Origin: JALYIM01 sp040003205
GTDB lineage: Bacteria; Acidobacteriota; Terriglobia; Terriglobales; Acidobacteriaceae
Reading direction: 5' to 3'
Length of the DNA stretch: 18,578 nucleotides
Assembly: GCA_040003205.1 (NCBI GenBank)
Contig: JBDUDA010000028.1
Coordinates: 1 to 18,578, forward strand
Part shown: positions 7,228-13,745 of the stretch, piece after piece
Numbering within the stretch: position 1 is the first letter of the stretch
How the letters are laid out: the number at the start of each line of letters is the position of its first letter
Program-made: the position numbers and the translations under genes
The notes under the pieces: generated by a model
The model's input: only the letters and a program-made list of their open reading frames with translations
Databases searched by the model: none
Told to the model about the DNA's origin: nothing

Positions 7228-7368
7228 CTAGACTCCGCCATCTTTTCTTGCAATTTCTCGGGACTCCTTGCGCAGGCGAACGTACGTCCGCAAAAGAATG
7301 CCGATGTAGGTAAGGTGGATCAGCCAGGTAGCGGCGTAGGCGGAATATAAAAAATGGAGGGATCTCAT
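7228..7368 (-). CDS. ccmD: CcmD-like heme exporter subunit D
   Basis: Tiny membrane protein of 46 residues at the end of the ccm cluster. In system I it stabilises the CcmABC complex and helps release heme-loaded CcmE. Seen: one hydrophobic, aromatic segment (SAYAATWLIHLTYIGILL, about 9-26) followed by a strongly basic cytoplasmic tail (RTYVRLRKESREIARK), the typical CcmD layout. It is shorter than the E. coli protein (69 residues). Its ATG overlaps the ccmC stop (ATGA), which fixes the start; a longer frame reaching 7767 overlaps ccmC completely and is not believable. The call depends on size, topology and position because CcmD sequences are poorly conserved. Confidence 0.8.
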   Translation of the reverse strand: MRSLHFLYSAYAATWLIHLTYIGILLRTYVRLRKESREIARKDGGV

Positions 7369-8054
7369 CGCAGACTCCGCGGTTCCAGAAGAGATTCGAG
7401 CGCCTGGGTTTCTTCCAGATCCTGACGCACGGTTTCCAGACGGTAGCGCGCCCAGCAAAACAAACCCGCCAGACATAAAAATGCCGCCCAATTTATCAGG
7501 AGGACGTGGGCCATTCGAGGATCGAGCGAGCCGCCACCTCCAATGACGGGCGAAGGATGCTGGGTGCGAAAGAACCAGATTGAGAAGTAAACCAACGGCA
7601 CATCCAGTGCTCCGAATATCGCCAGTGCCGCCGCCAGCACTGGAGTTTGTCCGCTGGTCGAAAAGCGCCGCAAAAACAAATAGCTTACGTAAATCAGCCA
7701 CAGAACTAGCGTCAGAGTGAGTCGCAAGTCCCAGGTCCACCAGATTCCCCAGACCGGGCGCGCCCAAATCGGCCCGGTGACTAACACGACGGTGCAGAAG
7801 ACGACTCCGACTTCGGCGGAGACGAGCGCCAGAGTGTCAGCCTTCACGCTCCGGCGAATAAGATATACGACCGAGGAAATAAAGTTGATCAGGAAGAGCA
7901 GAAATGCCGTCCAGGCGGAAGGCACGTGATAGTAAAAGATTCGCTGCACGTCGCCCATCGTTTGCTCCGTGGGCGCTACTACCAGGGCTTGATAGGCTGC
8001 GAAACACAGTACCGCGACTGTGAACACAGCAGCAATAAGAAAAGCTCGTTTCAT
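7365..8054 (-). CDS. ccmC: Heme exporter/heme-handling protein CcmC
   Basis: Integral membrane protein of 229 residues with about six transmembrane helices. In cytochrome c maturation it presents periplasmic heme to CcmE. Seen: the tryptophan-rich heme-handling signature WGIWWTWDLRLT (102-113), and two histidines in periplasmic loops, His43 (RIFYYHVPSAW) and His166 (RTQHPSPV), which correspond to the axial heme ligands known for the family. The length is close to that of E. coli CcmC (245). The final 25 or so residues are charged and cytoplasmic. It lies 44 bp after ccmB and overlaps ccmD by 4 bp. All key residues are present, so it should be functional. Confidence 0.96.
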   Translation of the reverse strand: MKRAFLIAAVFTVAVLCFAAYQALVVAPTEQTMGDVQRIFYYHVPSAWTAFLLFLINFISSVVYLIRRSVKADTLALVSAEVGVVFCTVVLVTGPIWARPVWGIWWTWDLRLTLTLVLWLIYVSYLFLRRFSTSGQTPVLAAALAIFGALDVPLVYFSIWFFRTQHPSPVIGGGGSLDPRMAHVLLINWAAFLCLAGLFCWARYRLETVRQDLEETQALESLLEPRSLR

Positions 8055-8098
8055 TACGGGGGAACCACTCCTCTGCTCATTACTCCAGGTGAGGTAAA

Positions 8099-8776
8099 TT
8101 ACTCCGCTGCCAGCACACTTTCGAATAAAAGTAGACTAGCGATAGTAAACACTACATCGTAGGCCGCAAGCAATACGATCCAGAATTTGGCGGGGCTCTC
8201 TCCAGTCAAAATTGCGGTCGTGGCGTTTACCATGGCAAGAATCGCGGGGATGGAAATCGGAAAAAGCAGCAGCGGCAGCATGATCTCTCGGCTGCGAGTG
8301 CGCAAAGACATGGCGGCGAAGAACGTACCGTTCACCACCAGAGCCCAGGTTCCGAAAGCGGCAACAAAAATAAGTTGCCACGCAGGGCCAAGGGGACGCA
8401 GCTTGTAGAACATGACGAAGAGCGGCGTCATTGCGGCTTCTAGCACCGCCACGAAAATAAAATTCCCGATTACCTTAGCAAGGAACAGCGGATTCGCGGG
8501 CGCGGGCGAAACGCGATAGGCGTCCAATACCTGGTTTCTCAATTCTCTCGCCCAGGTCTGATTTAACGCCACGACGGCGGCGAATAAAAATGCCACCCAG
8601 ACCAGGCCTCCCGCTATGCGCCTGGATTCCTCAGCGGTGGGGTCGAATGCGAAACTAAAGATCACCACCACCAGCAGAGAAAAAAACAGCATCGAGTTGA
8701 TGGCGTCTTTCGAACGCCACTCCAGGCGGAGGTCTTTGACCAGGGTCGCTCGCGTAATTCCAGACGGGACGCTCAT
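8099..8776 (-). CDS. ccmB: Heme exporter permease CcmB
   Basis: Membrane subunit (225 residues, about six hydrophobic helices) of the CcmABCD ABC complex that drives heme loading and release of CcmE at the cytoplasmic membrane. Seen: the CcmB opening with a charged N-terminus (LVKDLRLEWRSKDAINSM), followed by FFSLLVVVIFSFAF, the conserved GGLVWVAFLFAAVVALNQTW segment (56-75) and the LLLFPISIPAI segment (170-180). The length matches the family (about 220). The ATG overlaps the ccmA stop (ATGA), so the two are translationally coupled as expected for an ATPase-permease pair. Confidence 0.95.
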   Translation of the reverse strand: MSVPSGITRATLVKDLRLEWRSKDAINSMLFFSLLVVVIFSFAFDPTAEESRRIAGGLVWVAFLFAAVVALNQTWARELRNQVLDAYRVSPAPANPLFLAKVIGNFIFVAVLEAAMTPLFVMFYKLRPLGPAWQLIFVAAFGTWALVVNGTFFAAMSLRTRSREIMLPLLLFPISIPAILAMVNATTAILTGESPAKFWIVLLAAYDVVFTIASLLLFESVLAAE

Positions 8777-9477
8777 GCTTCTGACCAGGGTCGAATATCG
8801 GGATTCGGTAAGTGCGCGCCGCGACTCACGATGCGGCCATCTTCGAGTAAAACAAATTCATCCGCCACGCCCTCAAGCATCGAAGGCTGGTGAGTCACGA
8901 CGAAAATAGTTTTCCCGGAATCCCGCATCCGTCGAATCAGACCCACCATCTCACGCGCGGAACGGCTGTCAACATTCGAGAAAGGCTCGTCCAGCAACAG
9001 AATTTTAGGATCGTGGATTATGGCTCGCGCGAGGGACAATCTTTGCCTCATGCCCTGGGAATACTGTGCTACTGGCCGTGCCAATGCCGGATCAAGTTTC
9101 ATGGAGGCGATGGCTGCGGCGCAGCGCTGGTCGTCTGATATCCCATAAAGGCGGGCGAAATATCGCAGGTTTTCCATCCCACTCATTTCGTCATATAGCA
9201 ACGACGGATGCGCCATGTAGCCGATCTGCGCGCACTTTGACCGCAGATCTTTCGTCCCCAGAATTGAAACGACGCCGCGGGAGGGTGTAGCCAGTCCGGC
9301 AAGAATACGGAGAAGAGTAGTCTTCCCTGCCCCGTTGTCACCCAGGATTGTGTAGAGGCGTCCCGGAAGAAATTCGGCAGTCACTCCACGCAGGGCAGCG
9401 AAGCGTCCGAATTGCTTGACTAAGTCCGTGATCGTGACAATCGCAGAATCAGGCAAAGCTCCAGAAGTTTGGGACAC
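8773..9477 (-). CDS. ccmA: Heme exporter ATP-binding protein CcmA
   Basis: ABC-type ATPase of 234 residues that powers the CcmABCD complex, which detaches heme-loaded CcmE from CcmC. Seen: Walker A GDNGAGKT (46-53), ABC signature SQGMRQR (140-146) with the Met variant of LSGGQ that is common in CcmA, Walker B ILLLDEP (159-165) and the switch His196 (FVVTHQ). The length fits CcmA (about 200-230). The short variable C-terminus ends in NPDIRPWSEA. It starts 62 bp after ccmE and overlaps ccmB by 4 bp. Sequence alone could suit another small ABC exporter; the neighbours make CcmA close to certain. Confidence 0.93.
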   Translation of the reverse strand: MSQTSGALPDSAIVTITDLVKQFGRFAALRGVTAEFLPGRLYTILGDNGAGKTTLLRILAGLATPSRGVVSILGTKDLRSKCAQIGYMAHPSLLYDEMSGMENLRYFARLYGISDDQRCAAAIASMKLDPALARPVAQYSQGMRQRLSLARAIIHDPKILLLDEPFSNVDSRSAREMVGLIRRMRDSGKTIFVVTHQPSMLEGVADEFVLLEDGRIVSRGAHLPNPDIRPWSEA

Positions 9478-9539
9478 GAGACGCTGAGTATATCGAAGAC
9501 ATCAACTCGTTGAAATAAATGCGCGGGTAGAAGCCTGGA

Positions 9540-10031
9540 TCAATTCGAGATTGGCGGAGCCTGTGGGGCTTCCATCTGAGTGACATTTCGCACAGGCGCG
9601 ACGGGTGGGGATGTGTTAGCGGGCGCGCCAGGCTGCTGAGGAGCGTACTTCGAGGCGCACTTTGCCTGCAACTGCTTGGCATAAAACTTTCCGTCGCGGT
9701 CGAAACGGCCGTCCGCCAGAGCCTGGGAATTGTCTTTGAAAGTGTCAGGCGGAGGCTCTGTTCCACCGTAAATTACCGAGAGAGTCTTGTCGTTCTCCAC
9801 CAATACAAATTCAACTTTTGTCCCCGAACGCTTGATGGAGCCGGGCTGAACGTTGCCCGCGACTCGCAGTCGCTTGCTGTATGCGGAATTTCCCATTCCC
9901 TGCAGCTCTTTAATGGTTACGTAATAGCTTTTGCTTTCTTGCACCCCGGTGTAAGCAAGGTAGGCCAGCGACACAACGATCAGGAAGCTTGCACCACCGA
10001 ACTTTAGATATCTGATGGTTTCTGAGGACAT
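9540..10031 (-). CDS. ccmE: Heme chaperone CcmE, cysteine (CxxxY) type
   Basis: Membrane-anchored periplasmic heme chaperone of 163 residues. It accepts heme from CcmC and passes it to the cytochrome c synthase. Seen: one N-terminal anchor helix (about 10-28), an OB-fold core (LRVAGNVQPGSIKRSG, 55-70; VIYGGTEPPPDTFKD, 87-100) and the heme-attachment region LQAKCASKYAP. The classical HxxxY motif is here CxxxY (Cys125, Tyr129), the variant known from Desulfovibrio and archaeal CcmE, in which the cysteine carries heme. A Pro/Ala-rich tail (about 131-163) follows. It heads the ccm block, 48 bp after the glycosyltransferase stop and 62 bp before ccmA. Unlike the E. coli order, ccmE precedes ccmA. 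Confidence 0.93.
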   Translation of the reverse strand: MSSETIRYLKFGGASFLIVVSLAYLAYTGVQESKSYYVTIKELQGMGNSAYSKRLRVAGNVQPGSIKRSGTKVEFVLVENDKTLSVIYGGTEPPPDTFKDNSQALADGRFDRDGKFYAKQLQAKCASKYAPQQPGAPANTSPPVAPVRNVTQMEAPQAPPISN

Positions 10032-10054
10032 TGAAAGCAGTTCCGCTAAGTCAA

Positions 10055-10083
10055 ACTTTATACGTCTGCGGGAGAGGGGTCAA
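10055..10083 (-). promoter_or_regulatory. Candidate sigma-70 promoter of the ccmEABCD operon
   Basis: On the minus strand, TTGACC (10078-10083, 5/6 -35) overlaps the glycosyltransferase stop codon. After 15 bp comes TATAAA (10057-10062, 5/6), or after 17 bp TAAAGT (10055-10060, 4/6). The start would lie about 17-20 nt before the ccmE ATG. It would uncouple ccm from the polysaccharide genes upstream. Confidence 0.4.
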
Positions 10084-11345
10084 GACTGGATGGGGCGCTT
10101 CTTAGAATTCTGCAAAACCGTTTCCAGTACCTTTTCGTACTTTCGCGCGGTTTCCTCGCGGGAAAGATGTCGAAGGATGTATTGGCGTCCGTTGCGTCCC
10201 ATATCGTCTGACAGCGAGGTATTCTCCCTGAGCCTCCGCACCGCGGCTGTCAAGTCTTGGGCACTCTCCGGCTCGATGAAAATTCCGGCTCCTGCGGCTT
10301 CCACAATGCTCCGCGCCTCCCCATCCACGCCAACAATCACCGCGCGTTCACAGGACATGAATTCCAGCATTTTGGTAGGAATTACAGTTTTAAAGATGTC
10401 AGTTTTCTTCAGCAGGACGAGGCATACATCGCAGGCACGGATATAGGCGGGAATTTCGCTGCGAGGCCGCTCCCCCACGAAGCGAATATTAAAAAGCTTC
10501 CGCGCGGCCGCAAGTTGCAGCACTCTCTCTTTGTCCGCTCCTTCGCCCACCATCAGAAAAAGCACGCCGGGATTGGTGGTTCGCATTTCATTGGCGGCTT
10601 CGAGCACCGTTTCAAGCCCGTGCGCCAGCCCAATGGTGCCAATGTATCCAACCACGAATTTGCCTTCAGCCGCCAAGTCCGCACGCAGCGAAGCGCTTCT
10701 TTCTCCCGCCGCGAAGAGCTCGGTTTCAACTCCATTCTCGACGATTGATATTTTCTCTGCAGGAACGTGCCATTTGTTAATCAGATGTTCCTTGAAGGCT
10801 GCTGTGACCACGACGATGTGATCACAATTCCGGTAAAGAAATCCCGCAATCTTTCTCAGAACTCGATGCAACAGCGATTGCGAATTTCCCATGCCGACCG
10901 CTGCCAGCGATTCCGGCCACAAATCCCGCACTTCGAAAATAAAAGGAGCACGTTTGCAGCGCGCCAGAAACCATCCGGAGAGTCCCACTAGAAGCTGCGG
11001 CGAAGTCGCGATCAAAATGTCAGGACGCGATACGAAAAGCCCAGTGATCGCCGACGACAGACAAAAAGAACTGTAGTTCAGCATCCGTTCGTAGGCTTTG
11101 CGATTGGGAAACGGAAGCAGCCACGTTCGCACGACGTTGATTCCATCCAAAGCATCGTGCATGATCAGACGGCGAAGCCCGCGCCGGTATGCTTGAGGAA
11201 CAACACCAGTTGGGTGGTTCGGGAATCCGGTGAGGACCGTGACTTCATGCCCTTCAGTCACCCAGTGGCGCGACAGTTCGGAGACACGCGCTGCGGGCGC
11301 GCCTATCTCTGGCGGAAAGTAGTGCGAAAGGTAGAGAATTTTCAA
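10080..11345 (-). CDS. GT4-family glycosyltransferase (WbuB-like)
   Basis: Glycosyltransferase of 421 residues with GT-B fold and retaining GT4 type, which would transfer a sugar from a nucleotide donor during surface-polysaccharide assembly at the cytoplasmic face. Seen: N-terminal acceptor domain beginning MKILYLSHYFPPEIGAPAAR, as in WbuB-like N-acetyl-fucosamine transferases; EVRDLWPES (138-146), a hallmark of that subgroup; the linker VENGVE (202-207); donor domain with GTIG (236-239), FVGERPRSEIPAYIRACDV (289-307) and the donor-binding PTKMLEFMSCERAVI (323-337), with Glu328 in the E-x7-E region. The length is normal for the family. It lies 39 bp after the bi-domain oxidoreductase and is co-directional with the whole glycan cluster. 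The sugar specificity cannot be read; WbuB similarity only hints at an acetamido sugar. Confidence 0.9.
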   Translation of the reverse strand: MKILYLSHYFPPEIGAPAARVSELSRHWVTEGHEVTVLTGFPNHPTGVVPQAYRRGLRRLIMHDALDGINVVRTWLLPFPNRKAYERMLNYSSFCLSSAITGLFVSRPDILIATSPQLLVGLSGWFLARCKRAPFIFEVRDLWPESLAAVGMGNSQSLLHRVLRKIAGFLYRNCDHIVVVTAAFKEHLINKWHVPAEKISIVENGVETELFAAGERSASLRADLAAEGKFVVGYIGTIGLAHGLETVLEAANEMRTTNPGVLFLMVGEGADKERVLQLAAARKLFNIRFVGERPRSEIPAYIRACDVCLVLLKKTDIFKTVIPTKMLEFMSCERAVIVGVDGEARSIVEAAGAGIFIEPESAQDLTAAVRRLRENTSLSDDMGRNGRQYILRHLSREETARKYEKVLETVLQNSKKRPIQS

Positions 11346-11384
11346 ACGAGTTCACTAAGACGGCGAACAGAATAGGAGATCAAG

Positions 11385-13619
11385 CTAAAAAGTGGAAGCC
11401 TGGCCAGGCAATGACCCAACCGGCAGCGACCGTCCTAGCGATCGCGATTCATCCAGGCGAAACGTGGCGAGCATGCTGGTAAGGATCTGGCCGAATGGGA
11501 TCGGAGATTCTTTGCCACTTCGAATCGCGTCGACGAACGCGCTCCACTCGCTTCGGTGACCTTTATCCTGCCGGAAGCGCGATTGTAATACTTGTTTGCC
11601 ACCCTGTTTTATCAGTTCCAAACGTCTAAAATCCTCCAGCATCGCGACGCGCCCCCCGCCAAAGACTTCCAATCTTTCTTTGGAATACGATTTGTCGCCA
11701 TTAGCCAGATAACTGATCGTGCCCTGCGAGCCATCGGCGAAGCGGAGCGAGCAAATTACGTTGTCGTTACTGTATCTCCCAGGATTCGTCAAAGCGTGGG
11801 CATGCACTTCTACAGGCGACTGGTTGGTCAGGAAACAAAGTAAATCAACGAAATGGCAGGCCTCGCCAATGAGTCGTCCGCCGCCCTGTTCAGGATCGTT
11901 CAACCAGTGGTCGGCAGGGATAAATCCGGCATTAATGCGGTAGTGCAGCGCCAGCGGCTCGTGAATATCTTTAAAAAACTCTTTCATCTTCACTGCAAGC
12001 GGAGCAAATCTCCGGTTGAACCCAACCATGAGCAAGGGAGGGTGTGCAGGCTCATCTCGTGATTGTGAGTAGTCATAGGCTTCAATAATTTCGAGCAACT
12101 CCATTTCACTTAGACATAGCGGCTTTTCACAGAAAACATTCTTGCCCGCGTTAAGAGCGGCGACGACCTGAGCGGCATGAAGGTTGTGGCGGGTCGCGAT
12201 AACGATGGTGTTGGTTGCTGGATCCTCGATAAGCTCTTTTTCGTCGGTTACACAATAGCGGAATCCAAATTTTTCGGCTGCGTGCCGAGAGTGCGATCCG
12301 TTCGCGGCGCAAACACCGACAAACTCCACTCCATCGATTTGCTTTATCGCGGGCAGAAGTGTGGCCGTGGCAAAACTTCCCGCTCCCAGAACTCCGACTG
12401 AAACCGCCTTCGTTTCTTGGCCAGATGCAAAACTCTGCCTTGAGCGCGATGAAAGCGGCCGCAACTCAGTATGCTGGCTGAGTTCGGCGTCTTCAGGATA
12501 AGTAAGCAGCACTCCAAGAAAGTCTTCACCGCTTTTACCCTGGATCAAATTGTAAGCATTGTTTGAGCGTTCAATTGCAAACCGGTGGGTGATCAGCGCG
12601 TCGAGGTTAAGTTTGCGGTCCGCAAGCAGCTTGATAAAAGCTTCCATGTTGCGGTTCTCCGTCCAGCGCACGTATCCAATGGGATAATCACGGCCCTTTT
12701 GTTCATAAGCGGAATCGTAACGCCCGGGCCCATAAGAACGCGAAACCCGGAAATCGAGTTCCCTGTCGTAAAACAATCTTCTGGGAATTTCCATGCCCAC
12801 GGTGCCGACTGCAACGACCACGGCGCGGTCGCGGGCAACTTCTCCCGCGAGATTAACGGGATCGTTGCTGGCCGTTTGAGCCGCGATCAGTACTGCATCC
12901 ACTCCGTGGCCACCCGTATATTGCAGACATAAGTCTTTGAAGTTGAGCGATGAATTGCTGGCAGCATCAGCACCCATGCGCAACGCCAACTGCGCGCGCT
13001 CAGGAGAAAGATCCATTCCAATCACTGAGCATCCCGCGCTTTTTAGAATCTGTACCGTGATTTGGCCCAGAAGTCCGAGGCCGATCACGCCGACAACGTC
13101 TCCCAGTTTAACGTCTGCAGTTCGTACGCCGTGAAGCGCCACCGCTCCCACCGTACTGAAAGCGGCGTGCTCTAAGCTGACGACTGCTCCGGAAGGAATT
13201 CGCGCAGCCAGCAGACGGGGAATGCACGCGAATTCCGCGTGGACCGCGTATCCGGCGCCTGCGCACGCGACCCGGTCTCCGGCCGCAAAGTCGTTAATTC
13301 CGTCGCCGACGGCAAGCACAGTGCCAGCGCTGCTATAACCAAGAGCACTGGGCTGATCAAGGCGGCTGCGCACCGCAGAAACGGTTGCGATCAGGCCATC
13401 GCGACCTATTTTGTTGAGAACTTCCCGGACCAGGTCGGGACGCATCCTCGCTTTTTGCGCGAGGTTCTTGCTGGCGAATTCGGAGGACGCGCGTTCCGTC
13501 CCAACAGAGAGTAGTGACGCCGCCGTGCGTACCAGAATGCATCCCGCCAGCAATTTGGGAGCGGGAACCTCAGCGACCGTGATGTCTCCGTTGCGCGCGT
13601 CTTGAAGTACTTGTCTCAT
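11385..13619 (-). CDS. Bi-domain oxidoreductase: MDR (zinc-ADH-like) fused to Gfo/Idh/MocA
   Basis: Fusion protein of 744 residues. Residues 1-375 form a medium-chain dehydrogenase unit with nucleotide-binding motif VIGLGLLGQ (178-186) and the ADH-like GYSSAGTVLAVG (94-105). The position that normally holds the catalytic zinc Cys reads SVGTER (38-43), and no four-Cys structural zinc loop is present, so it looks zinc-independent. Residues from about 405 form a Gfo/Idh/MocA unit with VGVLGAGSFA (408-417) and the EKP motif (498-500, FCEKPL), followed by the alpha/beta C-terminal domain (VGFNRRF, GGGRLIGEACHFVDL). A linker of about 30 residues joins the halves. Such fusions occur in polysaccharide loci and probably oxidise or reduce a nucleotide sugar in two linked steps; the substrate is unknown. 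It is separated from the heparinase gene by 126 bp, the largest gap in the cluster. Confidence 0.9.
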   Translation of the reverse strand: MRQVLQDARNGDITVAEVPAPKLLAGCILVRTAASLLSVGTERASSEFASKNLAQKARMRPDLVREVLNKIGRDGLIATVSAVRSRLDQPSALGYSSAGTVLAVGDGINDFAAGDRVACAGAGYAVHAEFACIPRLLAARIPSGAVVSLEHAAFSTVGAVALHGVRTADVKLGDVVGVIGLGLLGQITVQILKSAGCSVIGMDLSPERAQLALRMGADAASNSSLNFKDLCLQYTGGHGVDAVLIAAQTASNDPVNLAGEVARDRAVVVAVGTVGMEIPRRLFYDRELDFRVSRSYGPGRYDSAYEQKGRDYPIGYVRWTENRNMEAFIKLLADRKLNLDALITHRFAIERSNNAYNLIQGKSGEDFLGVLLTYPEDAELSQHTELRPLSSRSRQSFASGQETKAVSVGVLGAGSFATATLLPAIKQIDGVEFVGVCAANGSHSRHAAEKFGFRYCVTDEKELIEDPATNTIVIATRHNLHAAQVVAALNAGKNVFCEKPLCLSEMELLEIIEAYDYSQSRDEPAHPPLLMVGFNRRFAPLAVKMKEFFKDIHEPLALHYRINAGFIPADHWLNDPEQGGGRLIGEACHFVDLLCFLTNQSPVEVHAHALTNPGRYSNDNVICSLRFADGSQGTISYLANGDKSYSKERLEVFGGGRVAMLEDFRRLELIKQGGKQVLQSRFRQDKGHRSEWSAFVDAIRSGKESPIPFGQILTSMLATFRLDESRSLGRSLPVGSLPGQASTF

Positions 13620-13640
13620 GAGCGATTCATCAGGATGGCC

Positions 13641-13666
13641 GCGACCGTTGCAACGTTCAGCGACCG
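13641..13666. repeat. Palindrome flanked by direct repeats upstream of the bi-domain gene
   Basis: CGTTGCAACG (13646-13655) is a perfect 10-bp palindrome. It is bracketed by two copies of GCGACCG (13641-13647 and 13660-13666) spaced 19 bp start to start. It lies in the 126-bp gap 22-47 bp before the bi-domain oxidoreductase ATG, where an operator could sit. The elements are short, so chance is not excluded. Confidence 0.25.
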
Positions 13667-13745
13667 AAGGGGCAAAGGCATTCAGGTGATTGTAGATGAC
13701 ATTGGTTGCGAAAATCTTAGAAGAGACTCTAATGGCAGAAGAACT

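Noticed and set aside
7369..7767. N-terminal extension of the ccmD frame to a 179-residue protein
   Set aside because: The extension lies wholly inside ccmC in another frame and shows no family features; the ATGA junction at 7365-7368 gives a natural 46-residue CcmD.
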